Assembly: GCA_030052745.1 (NCBI GenBank)
Contig: JANBVO010000044.1
Coordinates: forward strand, 186,001 to 250,000
Direction of reading: 5' to 3'
DNA: 64,000 nt
Source: Pleurostoma richardsiae
Lineage: Eukaryota > Ascomycota > Sordariomycetes > Calosphaeriales > Pleurostomataceae
Positions 11,818 to 23,333 of this stretch are shown here, in pieces. Numbering within the stretch: the stretch's first letter is position 1; the number at the start of each line of letters is the position of its first letter. A program made the position numbers and the translations under genes. The notes beneath the pieces are model-generated. The model was not told the origin of the DNA and made no database searches. It saw only the letters and a list, made by a program, of their open reading frames with translations.

Positions 11818-12637
11818 TTTGGCAATCTCTATTGAGCAGAAGGGATAATAACGCGGGGTGCTGGTGATCCCAAGCAAGGAGTCTGAACTCGAAGGGTCAC
11901 GCAGGTACAGTACAACGTTGAGTCAACAGCCTCACAAACCTGGAGATTTTGATGAGCGGGGATTTGGCCTTCATATTTCGGACTATTCTAGCCGCCAGAA
12001 GTAGTCTGCGACTTCCATTTCTCCGCGAATCTTGCCGCCATCAATTACCGCTAGTCCGCGCGGGTACAAAAACCGAGCAGCTCGCCCGTTGTACCTGCCG
12101 CTCATGACACCGAGCTCACCGAGTAAAACATAGAAGGCTAAGATGTACGATAGAAAGATAGTTGAAGATTTTGGCCTCTTTTTAACTCTATACTCATCAG
12201 ACTCGTTTGCTCGAGTACGGAAATACGGAGCGATACATCCTTAGCTTGCTTTGATACCGAAAGTCCGGCACATCTTGGCGTTGCGGGAACCCCATACCTG
12301 CCCAGGGGTCTTTCGCAGATTTCTGTAGTTGTGCGGAGTTCTCATACCGAACTGGGTGGCGGAAATCGACCCTCCGCTCTGGCCACTCTCCAACATGGGG
12401 ATACTTCTCCAAATTTCCTCACCGGCCAATACGTCTGAGCCTGAACTTGAGCTTTCGCCAACACGATTGAGAAGACTCTGTACAGAAGGAGAGGCGTTAT
12501 GTCCATCGCGAAGTTCGGATACCATGGTACCGTATGGGTGATCGGACTAAATAGCATATAAAGATCAGCCGGCTCCTGCTGTGTAGGAGAAACAAACACC
12601 ATACATTAATACTCTTAGATTTTCACTTTGACTTAAG
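11818..12637. other. Intergenic with TATA-like box before the GH5 remnant
   Basis: No gene supported. A TATAAAG at 12557-12563 sits about 80 bp upstream of the start codon of the GH5 pseudogene and could be its old core promoter. Confidence 0.4.
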
Positions 12638-13824
12638 ATGCGCTTGCGAGCTTGTCTCCAACCCTCTTGGGTCTTGCACGTGTTGGTGTGGCTATTATCC
12701 TGCCCGCGGCCGAACAGGGGCCAGCACCCAAGTACCCTATCGGGGTTCGCGAGACGGATTCTGCAAGAACTGTCGGAAGACTATTTGAGATAGATGGCAA
12801 AACGCAGCACTTCGCGGGCAGGTCTCCCTAGACCCTGTTCTATAATTCTCCCTAACAGGTCGAGTAGGAACGAACTCCTGGTGGCTTGCCCACCTGAGCC
12901 AGAATGCGGATGTCGACTTGGTCTTGGAACAGATGAAGGAGGTACTGACGATATGTTAGTCACACATCAGCGCACTCGGCTGACCCTAGCAATAGGCCCA
13001 ATACAAGACCACTCGCGTCTGGGGTTTTGGCGACGTGGACGCCATACCCCCATCGACCAACACTGACCCGAACAGGATCTGGTTTCAGCTTCTGAACTCG
13101 ACGTAAAGTCTCAGCAGGTGTACCGAAATTACATTAAGACCCTCGTCAACCGATACAAGGACAGCCCCGCCGTTTTCGCCTGGGAGCTGGGGAACGAGCC
13201 AAGGTGTTCGAGCGGTAACTATACAACTATACTTGAGTGGGCAACGTCAACTTCTCGATACATTAAGAGCCTCGGCCCAAATCATATGGTCACGACGGGA
13301 GAGGAAGGCTTCTTTGATGCTTCAGATGGCGTTAACAATGGGCAGGGAGTGTACAGCGGGGTGGACGGGACCAGCTTTGCCCATAATATAAAGATAGCAG
13401 ACATCAACTATGGGACCTTCCACTTATATCCGAATTGGCGGTCATATCCGTACTCATGGGACAATACTTGGATCCAGGAGCACGACGTTATTGGAAAGGA
13501 GGTACATAGAAAGCTAGCATCTTCATCCTTCCAGCTTTGTTGACGCACTACTAGGCGGGGAAGCCAGTGCTCCTCGAGGAATATGGCACACCATTCCCTC
13601 ACAATCACACGGAAACAATCACTCCCTGGCTCGATACGATCTTGGCTTCGGGACTAGCGGCGGACCAGATTTGGCAGTTTGGACCTAACGGAACATCGGT
13701 GGCCCCTACGAATTTCGCTGATGAGATCACCATCTCCCTCGCCGACGAGTTCAAGATCCTTGGGAAGGACCACGCGGCTGCTATGTTGCAGAAGAAATCT
13801 GCAAGAATGGAGGAAGACAGCTGA
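12638..13824 (+). pseudogene. GH5 endo-beta-mannanase pseudogene with internal deletion
   Basis: Homology to secreted fungal GH5 mannanases runs in order: a signal-peptide-like stretch (LASLSPTLLGLARVGVAIIL) in a frame shifted from the ATG at 12638, then VRETDSARTVGRLFEIDGKT, NSWWLAHLSQNADVDLVLEQ, TTRVWGFGDVDAIPP, YRNYIKTLVNRYKDSPAVFA followed by WELGNEPRC with the acid/base Glu, and GKPVLLEEYGTPF with the nucleophile Glu. A normal intron lies at 13502-13554. Damage: a frameshift in the signal peptide, no canonical junction near 12800-12850, and an abrupt jump near 13110 that removes roughly 60-70 residues of the TIM barrel usually found between the RVWGF and NYVKT-like strands, with an in-frame stop at the join. 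The 3' half is still open to 13824. It would not give a working mannanase. Confidence 0.85.
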
Positions 13825-15125
13825 CATTTTAACGACTCTGCTATTGCCACCTTCTGGGCGCTTTTTCCTCTCGGCGATACAGCTTCCACACCCTCGTAGT
13901 ATCGAACACAGTATCTGAATCACATTTATGGGCAGACCAACAGCACCGTATCTTCTTCGCTCTCGAAATTGAGATGGATGTGCCGGTCTCGCTTAACCTA
14001 GTCCTGCTCAGGGAGATCGTATCTCCCCGCATATTCCATCATTTACTGGCAGTTAGCCAGTCATAAGAGTTCTATCCCTCTGCGCCAACATTCAACCGTA
14101 CAGACCGCATATACCTTGGGTCTGATGGCATATCCGGGCGGCATGCATTGCGGCCGGGTCTACTTGAACAATTCCTTGGCTCAAAGAGGTCTGCATTTTT
14201 GGAATCAAGTGATTGATGCCTTCCTGTTGAGGATTTCTGCGTGTTTCTCACCTGAGGCGTCTTCTTCCTGTCTACGTATTGGCAGGTCAACGGCATAACG
14301 GCTACGATCCCTATATCGTAGGGACAATGGTCTTGGCTGACACTCGAAGCTGCACCCCACAGTGTTTCCCGGCTTGTTCCCAAGAATGATGGTTCTCTTG
14401 TGACATGGGGGTGTCGCAATGGTCGCTGCATGACTGAGACCCAGTGTCGTGGCTCACTCCACTGATGCTGGAAGAATGGGCCGACTCGCGGTAAACAGAG
14501 CTGTGACATGAGGCTCATTTGAGAGCCCCTGATCTCCCTAGACGCCAAGATCTGCACCATCCCTGATGGGCTCCTCCTTAACAAGTGATATTGGTTTCAA
14601 GGAGTGGTGGTTCGCGCGCCTAGCGCCCACCTGGCGTCCCGCTTCCAGCGTAGCTCTCTCGGGCGGTTCCGCTAGGCGCCCCCTGAGGTCTTGGCGGCCA
14701 TCTATCCTCTACGGCGATGGATCTCGCCTGATCTTTCCCTCATGATGGCCCGCATGGCGAGCCCGCGTCATCCGAAAGTGAAACGCTGGTGATCTCGCCG
14801 TGTAAGCGAGAGATCGACATTAACCCATGATCCTGACGACCCCCACGGATCGCCGGGCTGAACCCCTCGGCGGTGATCGACACAGGCGGTATATGTATAC
14901 CTTCGTATGCCACGCTGTGGTGCTGTCTCGACTCTTCACAGTCATCGCCATCACCGCGGTTCTTCTTCGTTCTCTCTAGATTTGTCTTTTGGCTGAGCCA
15001 TTCATTCGCTTCTGACCTTTGGTCTACCACACTCCTTTCTCGACAGGACGCTACTTTTGCTTCTTCTCAGCTGTTAGCAATACATTTCGAGTTTTTACCA
15101 ACAACCACTGTTCAACCTCCCTAAA
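13825..15125. other. Intergenic, promoter side of the LPMO gene
   Basis: 1.3 kb. Contains a 10-bp inverted repeat with arms 14616-14625 and 14670-14679, and a near-palindrome GGTATATGTATACC at 14888-14901, about 225 bp before the LPMO start, which may hold a TATA element. A 170-codon minus ORF (14072-14584) has no recognisable content and is not called. Confidence 0.5.
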
Positions 15126-16115
15126 ATGCGCTTCACAGCAGCTCTTTCCGCCGTTGCCTTCGCAGGCACAGCCTGGTCCCATGCCACTATGTTCGGCGTT
15201 TGGGTCAACGACGTAGACCAGGGCGATGGTCGCAATGTCTATATCCGGTCCCCGCCAAACAACAGCCCCGTCAAGGACCTCACCAGCCCTGACCTCGTTT
15301 GCAACGTAAACGGCGGCACCGCCGTGTCGGACTTCGTCCAGGCCGCTGCCGGGGACAAGCTGTCCTTCGAGTGGTACCACAACACCCGTGGCGACGACAT
15401 CATCGACGCCTCCCACAAGGGTCCCATCATAACCTACATCGCCGCTTTTACCGAGACCGACGGTGCGAGTGGTATCTGGACTAAGATCGCCGAGGACGGT
15501 TATGATGGCAGCGAGTGGGCCGTCGACAAGCTGATCGCGAACGGGGGCAAGAACGACTTCACCCTTCCCTCCGGCCTGGCGGCGGGCAAGTACCTCATCC
15601 GCCAAGAGATCATCGCCCTGCACGAGGCTGATGCCGCCTTCAACGTGAACTCGGCGCGCGGCGCGCAGTTCTACCCCTCCTGCGTCCAGGTCGAAGTCAC
15701 CGGTTCCGGCTCGGCCGTGCCGAGCCAGGACTTCAACTTCAACACCGGCTACACCTATTCCGACCCGGGCATCCTCTTCAACCTCTACACCTCCTTTACC
15801 AGCTACCCCATCCCCGGCCCCGACGTCGACACGCTCGAGGGCACTTCCGGGAGCACCACTGGCGAGAGCTCTGCTGCCGTGGCCACGTCCGCTGCCGAGA
15901 CGTCCGCGGCCGCGACGTCTGAAGCTGCCGCGACGTCTGTTGCCGCTGTCACTTCCGAAGCTGTGAGCACGACCTCGACCGTGGCCCGTACCACGCTTGC
16001 CACCGTTGTCCGCTCCAGCACGACAGAGGCTGCCACGACGACTGCTGCGCCGACCTCTGCTGTTTCGGCTTCTACCCCATGTGGAGGTGTGCGGACTGTC
16101 ACCGTCTTTGCCTAA
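15126..16115 (+). CDS. AA9 lytic polysaccharide monooxygenase
   Basis: Single exon, 329 aa. The signal peptide MRFTAALSAVAFAGTAWS is cleaved to expose His19, the N-terminal His of the copper histidine brace. The second brace His is His97 (DASHKGP) and the axial Tyr is Tyr183 in QFYPSC; His166 and Gln181 occupy the usual second-sphere places. Cys59 and Cys186 can form the conserved disulfide. AA9 enzymes cleave cellulose or beta-glucan oxidatively outside the cell, using copper, a reductant and O2/H2O2. After the catalytic domain (to about residue 235) follows a tail of about 90 residues rich in Ser, Thr and Ala, with no CBM1 cellulose-binding module; it is probably O-glycosylated. Its last residues (CGGVRTVTVFA) are not an obvious GPI signal. 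Confidence 0.95.
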   Translation: MRFTAALSAVAFAGTAWSHATMFGVWVNDVDQGDGRNVYIRSPPNNSPVKDLTSPDLVCNVNGGTAVSDFVQAAAGDKLSFEWYHNTRGDDIIDASHKGPIITYIAAFTETDGASGIWTKIAEDGYDGSEWAVDKLIANGGKNDFTLPSGLAAGKYLIRQEIIALHEADAAFNVNSARGAQFYPSCVQVEVTGSGSAVPSQDFNFNTGYTYSDPGILFNLYTSFTSYPIPGPDVDTLEGTSGSTTGESSAAVATSAAETSAAATSEAAATSVAAVTSEAVSTTSTVARTTLATVVRSSTTEAATTTAAPTSAVSASTPCGGVRTVTVFA

Positions 16116-17506
16116 TGTCGAGCACAGAAATCAGTCGAAGGCTTGTTGCGGCCATGTTGGTGAAACCGGCATGAGCGGGGACAGTTGGGCCACTCGCGCG
16201 TGGTCCGTCCTGTTGTATAGATAGAAAGACGCAGTATTATCTGCTGTCTCACGCTGAGATGAGGGAGCCTTGTGTTCTTGTATATATTGCATATGACTTT
16301 GTAGCACAAGGTCTTGACATATCAAAACAGCGCCGATGGGCAAGTTCTCGAATGGTGCCTTTTCCCCGACTATGTACTATTTAGCACCTGTGTATCGCAT
16401 CGTCCAGTCAGAGACCAAATGTGACAGTATCGCGCCGACAAGGGTGCTATGGCAAGCCTTTGCCAACTGAAGCTCCAGAAGCCAAATCCTTCCTGCTGTA
16501 AAGGCGCTGGTGAGCGGCCTGTGATCGGTTGGTAGGAGACGCCGGCGAGTAGACAACGCACAACCACATGCATTTTCATCCCAACTCTCACCTCTCGACC
16601 TTCCCGTATAGGATCAAAAAGGGACCAAAAATCGCATCGGGGCAGGACCATCAGAAACACGCAATGCCATTAAGACGTCAGTGCCGCGTTCAGCTTGCAC
16701 TCGTCCAACATGGCTTCCCATGAGGCAAAAGTACCTAGGACTTTTCCGGTCGCCCGGGCGATTCTTTTTGCACTCCGTTCAACTCCCCCCCTTGACACTC
16801 TCCTGTGGCTTTTCCTCCTCCCCTTTTCCTTCCTCTTGTGGACCTTGTCACATTTTCCTTCCCTTTTTTCTTTTGCCGTGACCTCGCCTGTATGCAGCAA
16901 AGTTCTTGTCCTTCTCCCAATTCCAAGATCGATCGCCTCCTGTCGGTCTCGAGCCGACTTCTAGGCCAGAGACGGTGGGTGCCACTGTAGCGCTTGCCCC
17001 CCGCTCGGAGGACGGTACTGCTGGTTGCCTTTTTGCCTCGGACGCAGGTCCCCAGAAGCGATCGTGGCAGGATCAAAATGAAACACGTTGGGCAGCGATC
17101 CCTGGGACGAACATTGTTCTATTTGACTCTCATGACCTGCAATCTGCACACATCGCATCTAGCCTTCGCAGGGTCAGGATGTTCAACCTCACATCTATAT
17201 GACACCATGGGGAAGGTGTTCGCATTCCCAGACCGGTTTCGCGAGCTATCACACCAGGCCAAGAAGGCGCGCATGAGGGAGACAGATCGCATATGAACCT
17301 GGTAAATATTCCTAACAGCGCCACTGCTGAGGGTTTCAAGCCATCGTCGATGTAAGCCCTGAAGGTTGCAATGCCCCCGTCCGATGCATCTCCCAAACCG
17401 AATGCCAGAAGCCAACGCCAGAGACCCGTAATCGTGAACCGCTTATTTGAGCCTGTGATGTCAAAGGTCAGCATTCAACTTCTTCGCGGCACACAGGCTG
17501 GAATTC
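16116..17506. other. Intergenic between convergent 3' ends; CT-rich tract
   Basis: 1.39 kb. A pyrimidine-rich tract runs at about 16780-16880. No supported gene on either strand. Confidence 0.5.
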
Positions 17507-18159
<653 letters not shown>

Positions 18160-18230
18160 CTGCAAAAGATAAATATGTTAGTACTACTTGTGAAGATGTT
18201 GTCGCAGGAGATATCGCATTAGGGACTCAC
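18160..18230 (-). other. 5'UTR intron of the ubiquitin-eL40 gene
   Basis: GTGAGT donor, AGTACTAACATAT branch region and TTTTGCAG acceptor placed directly before the start codon. Leader introns are common in fungal ribosomal-protein genes. Confidence 0.7.
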
Positions 18231-18923
18231 CTTGGCTGAATTTCCGTGACGATTTGCTGCTATCCGGATCCTGGGGGAAATTTCGCGGCCAGAATAATTC
18301 TCGGTTTGCAAATTCACCTTGTGCGCGACCTTAGTCAGCAAGGCATGGTGGGGAAGACCCTTGATAGGGCCAAGCAAGATGACTCAGCAGTTCAATTTAT
18401 CAGGGCAAGCTCTAGTTCTTTTCGGCAGGCTCCACATACCGCCCGCTCTCGGCCCCGCTTTCTACATCAAGGTCCCCGGACCGGTCCCGGCGAACTTTCC
18501 CGGGTCGCTGCTGTGCCCCGGGCAAGAGACTCCTTCCGATGCCCTGTGGATTTTTCCGGCACACGTTCAGGATTTTGTGGATCGAATCGTGCCGCAACTC
18601 AACTCTAAGCCCATGACGGTTTTTGCACTCCTACCCCCCCCCCCCCCCCAAATTTGATCAGTACCCTTAGGCCTGCTCTACAGACAGCCATTACAGCTTC
18701 AACCTCGGAAAGCTTGATTACGGATTTTGGGATCTACAGCTCTCGACCCTACGTAGGTAGTCAAGCTAACTAAGGATGAATGTACGGTGAACAGTCGTCG
18801 CCATGAGTCTGGTCTTATGGATGTATTCCTCCCCACCCCGCAGTAAATTGTATTGGAGCGTTAATTGACGGATTAGGTACACTCAGCTCAGGTCTTTCAT
18901 CCGTGACAGAGAATTGACGCTAA
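18231..18923. other. Intergenic; promoter of ubiquitin-eL40 and a poly-C tract
   Basis: Holds the ubiquitin-eL40 promoter on the left. A homopolymer run of about 18 C lies near 18633-18650. No gene seen. Confidence 0.5.
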
Positions 18924-20441
18924 TCATTTTGTGATCTCAGCGGCATCTCCCTTCTTAGCCTCGTCCTTATCCTGCTGCTTTTCGGCGTTCGGGTCGAAGT
19001 ATGGTCGTTCGCCCTGTGGAGTGATGCGCAGCATGTGGCGTCTAGTGGTCCCCTCCTTCACAACAAAGTCTCTAAGGGCAGAGCTACGTATATAGTCAGC
19101 ACCAGACCTTCTCTTGCGACACCTGCTACGTCAACTCACTGCTGTGTCACCCGGTTGTCGTAGATAACGACGGTGCCTGGTGTCCAGTGGACACGGATAT
19201 GCCAGTCTTGACCGTGCTCAATGTGGTTGTAGAGGAACTTCAAGATGGTCTCTGAGGACAGCTTAATCAGATATTCGCTCACCAGACAGATCACAGTCAC
19301 GACTTACCGCCCTCTTCCTCCTTCAGACCCTGGATCTTGCGAGTGTACAGGCGGTTGACGTAGAGCGAGTTCGTCTTGGTTACCTAGCGCGTAGCTTGTT
19401 AGAAGCCGTGTGGCTCTTCGGACCATGTGACTTACCGGGTGAGTCCGCACAACTGGGTGTAGCGTTTCAATAGGCTCCCGGATATAGCGCTCTCTGTGGT
19501 CATGGACAGCAGCCTGGGAAAAGCCAGAGTGTGTCGCGAGCTTGCCCTGAAGGAATTCGCGGAAAGCGGGCGAGAGGGCATTGTAGGCTGCGGTAGTGGA
19601 CAGATATAGTGTGTCACCACCAGACTCCGGCACGTCGAGGGGAAAGAAGATCGTCGTGCCCATGCCATTACTTGATGGGAAACATCAGCTTGGACTTGGA
19701 AGGTATGAAACGCCCCTATTGATTCCGGAACTCACATCTCATAGCTCATGTCGCTGTGCCACTTGATGCTACTGACATTATTCTTGATTTCGTTGTCAAC
19801 GGCACCTGCGCTGTATGCAATTGTCCAGTCAGTAATGATCGATACCAACATTGTAATCAGAGTGAAACGAACACGAAGTCCCTGTACACGGGTAGCAGCT
19901 CGGGATAGTCCTTGATCTGACCGCCCATCTGGTGCACATGCAACTTCCCAAAGTGTGCACCAAACTCTCGCTGGCGGTCGGGTCCAATATCTGCAAAATC
20001 CTGGTCCCTGAAGATGACGACACCCCTCTCGGCAGCCAGCAGGGCTAGTTCATCTTTCTGCGCCGACGTCAAGGCGCTCAGCTGAAGGCCGTGAACCTCC
20101 GTTCCGATGGCAGGGGTGACCTCTTTGAAGACGGCACCGGACGCACCGAACAGGTTCTTCTTCTCTGGGTCTGCACGGAGCCCAACGTCGTTGTGCTCAA
20201 ACTCCTCCAACGGCGGCTGCAGACCAGGGGTGTAGTGCGGCAAGTATGCCGCGTACTTGTACTGTAGCCAAGAAGCAGTCAGAATGCAGGAAGAGCTTAG
20301 CTGAGGGGCCGACTGTGGGGATTATAGAGAAGAAGATACAACCTCTTGTTGCTCATAGTTCAGAGACGTCTCGGCACGGAGCTGCAATTTCCCACTCTCA
20401 GGCTGGGTAGTCGCCGGGGTTGTGACGGTCTGGGTGGCCAT
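18924..20441 (-). CDS. TauD/TfdA-family Fe(II)/2-oxoglutarate dioxygenase (sulfonate/taurine-type)
   Basis: CDS is complement(join(18924..19083,19140..19251,19308..19383,19436..19670,19736..19810,19873..20261,20343..20441)), 381 aa; seven exons join in frame. The iron motif is WHSDMSYE (His and Asp), and the distal His is in DNRVTQHSA, rebuilt across an intron. The 2-oxoglutarate-binding Arg is in TTRRHMLRITPQGERP. The N-terminal part has RGVVIFRDQDFADIG, typical of the fungal alpha-ketoglutarate-dependent taurine/sulfonate dioxygenases (yeast Jlp1 relatives), which release sulfite from sulfonates in the cytosol. It is divergently paired with a Dal5-like transporter 495 bp away, which supports uptake and desulfonation of one substrate (inference). 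The exact substrate cannot be told. Confidence 0.93.
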
Positions 20442-20936
20442 GGCTGCCAACTAGAGGCGTGACGTGCAACAAGGTGCATGGGGTGATTGAGGCGTAATTG
20501 AGTCTCATTATCATCGAGATCCAGGACCGGGGCCCCGGGGCACTTATCAGGAGCCGCGGGGCGGGAGCCCCCGGTATCTCACCGGTCCAGGCATGACGAG
20601 CTCTGTGGCCGGATGACGCGACCGGCGGCAGTTACAACAGGCCGGCGGATAAGGATCACCACCACTTCGGCTCCGCATCGCGACATTGCCGAGCCTTGAT
20701 AGATAAGGAAAACTTTGCCCAGCAGGGGGTTGCCAAGGATGTTGGTATGGGATTTCCAATTCTGGAGAGCAATGACGAGCGCATCTAGACCCACGACATA
20801 GCGAGATCGCTCCCTCAGCCGTGGGGGTTCCTGCACCCAACTGCAATTATAAGAGCCACTGTGTCAAGCAGTGGTCTTTGGCTGAGAATTTAGCATCGTG
20901 GTAGCCTTCGTTCATTGAACAAATCCCTGCATTGCA
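20442..20936. promoter_or_regulatory. Bidirectional promoter between dioxygenase and transporter
   Basis: 495 bp shared upstream region. Contains the perfect 12-bp palindrome CCGGGGCCCCGG at 20527-20538 in a GC-rich patch near the dioxygenase, and TATAAG at 20848-20853, about 85 bp before the transporter ATG. The palindrome is a possible binding site for a dimeric CGG-reading regulator (inference). Confidence 0.5.
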
Positions 20937-23064
20937 ATGGCCGACTTAACCGGAGGCGTCGTGTCCGTCCAGCATGCAGTAACAAAAGCCAGCACCGCCA
21001 CTATTAGCACCACGGCCGTCCCTGAGCCGGTGGACGAGCATCTCCCCGAGACCAAAAAGACTTCCTGGTGGCGGCGCCTTGTGGGACTCATATGGGACTC
21101 CGTTGAAGGTGATCCTCGAGATAGGCGATATGTCCAGAAGTTGGACACGTTCCTCTTGTGGGTTGCTCCGTTATAGCAAGGAGATGAACTCACACACTGC
21201 TAACTACTCCTGCTCTCCAGTTCCTACATCTGCCTGGGTTATTTCATCAAGTACTTGGACCAACAGAACTACAGTATGCGGTTTCTTCCCGTCTCGTGTC
21301 GACTTATACTGAAGTAATGCAGGCAATGCATTCGTTAGCGGTATGCAAGAAGATGTAAGTCGAAGGAGGCACCTTTCCATTATGACATTCCAAAAGGACT
21401 GAAGTTCGCTAACACCCATCGATGACAGTTAAGCCTCTACGGCAATGAACGGAACTGGCTGGTGACGTACTTCAACTTGGGCATCATCATCGGGACTGTC
21501 CCGTCACAGATGATTCAGCTTAAATACCTCCGCCCCTCCTTCTGGATTCCTTTCTGCGAAGTAGCATGGTCTGTGCTGGTCATGGGAATGGCAGGAGCAA
21601 AGAACGTCGAGACGGTAAGCACTCCAATTGACCGACCTCTTTGATGCAGAAGACACATAACTGATGTCATAAACACAGCTTTATGGTCTTCGTTTCTTCG
21701 TCGGTCTCCTCGAAGCGTGTTCCTTTCCAGGCTATGCCTCTCTTCTCGGTGGCTGGTATGGACCCAAAGAGCTTACCAAGCGCGTGGCAATCTTCGAACA
21801 GACCAGCGCCATCGCAAGCATGTTCAGCGGTTATCTGCAAGCTGGCCTTTATTCTAGCATGAACGGGAGGCATGGATTGGCTGGATGGAGATGGCTCTTC
21901 ATCATGGATGGAATCATCTCGATACCGATCGCTATCTGGGGCTTCTTTGCTATTCCAGATCTCCCGCATACAACCAAGGCATTCTACTGGACCAAAGAGG
22001 TTAGTTCATCCTGGATCATAACGAGAGTATCAGGATTCTGATAATGCCTAGGATAAAGAATACGGCGTGGAGAGAATCGAGAAAATCGGCCGAGGGGCTC
22101 CGAGGCCACTAACCTGGAAAAGCATCAAAAGCGTGTACACCAACTGGCGTCTGTGGAGCTTCATCGTGCCTTATCTGTAGGTGATCGTGAAGGCTTGTCT
22201 TGAGAAGTTTAAGTTAATCAATATTGAAGCATGGTTGCCAATGCCTCAAGTGGAACCAACTACTTCAACCTCTACCTGAAGAAGAACCACTATTCCGTCG
22301 TCCAAACCAATGTCCTGCCCACCGCCGGAAACGCAATTCAAGTTGTTGCTGCCTTCCTATTCGGCATACTTGCGGATCGTACGGGGAAGCGATTGTACAT
22401 GATTATAATCATCGAGGTCCTCGTTCTTGTTTCGAACATTCTCCTCTCTATTTGGAACGTCCAGAAAGGCGCTCTGCTCTTTGCTTTCTATCTTTCCTAC
22501 TGCGGATCCGCTGCGCAGCCAATCATCATCGTGAGTAGATCACCGGGAGCTCAAGTTCTAATTCGTTCAAGAAGACGGACCGCTGATAAGATGTCTATTT
22601 CAGGCGTGGGGACACGAACTAAACGGCGCCGATCCGAACCTTCGGCAACTCCTCGTAGCAACAGGAAACATCTTCACTTACACCTTCAGCATGTTCCTCC
22701 CATGTATGTGCCCCTCACACTCCCTAGGATCACAATTAACACGAAATTAATAATGCCGTCTCAGTGGTCATATTCCCAACTTACGACGCACCTCACTATA
22801 AGTATGGATACCAGATCCTGATAATGTTCGGTGGCATAGCCATACTCGGAACCTTCCTTCTGGAGTGGCAGCAGCGCCGCGAAAGGTAACGATATTACGC
22901 TGACTTTCGTTGAACCGGATAATACTAACAACACGTGGCCCTTCAGATCCGACTCCCAGGAGGCATCCGGGCGGTCTGAGGCGGAGCTCCTACCGGAGAC
23001 TATCACAGGGAAGGACAGCGGAAGTGGCAAACTGGGAGATGTGAGGGGATCTACTGAGGTGTGA
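20937..23064 (+). CDS. MFS anion:cation symporter (Dal5/allantoate-permease-like)
   Basis: CDS is join(20937..21157,21221..21273,21323..21354,21429..21614,21679..21999,22052..22176,22230..22530,22604..22703,22765..22885,22947..23064), 525 aa in ten exons. TM1 starts at YICLGYFIKYLDQQNYSNAF, the ACS-family signature (YxDxxN). Other family marks are NWLVTYFNLGIIIGTVPSQM, RFFVGLLEACSFPGY and GWRWLFIMDGIISIPIA. The C-terminal tail is short and acidic. Members carry organic anions such as allantoate, pantothenate, vitamin H or cysteine/sulfonates across the plasma membrane. Head-to-head pairing with a TauD-like dioxygenase suggests a sulfonate or related sulfur compound. Confidence 0.93.
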
Positions 23065-23333
23065 GTCACAGGAGAAGTGCTCTTTAGCCTAACAGGCTTA
23101 GGAGTTCAGGTACTGAGATGGGTGGACATCCATATGATAGATAGCGGAAGTGAACTCCTTCCGAAGCCGGCTAAAGCTATGAGGCGACGTCTCGGAAGCC
23201 GCCTTTCGGACTTGTCAATGAAAGACTAGGGAACTAGGCTCAATTTCTCGATTCATGGTTCACTAGCATATTGCTATGCTCCTCATAAGCCGATTTATAG
23301 TCTAGCCATCCAGAAGGGCATCATCAGCCACAC

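Noticed and set aside
14072-14584. 170-codon minus ORF
   Set aside because: No domain, signal or splice-linked neighbour; composition like non-coding DNA.
18633-18650. Poly-C tracts here and at about 50321-50340 as functional elements
   Set aside because: Simple homopolymers in intergenic DNA with uncertain length; no associated structure.
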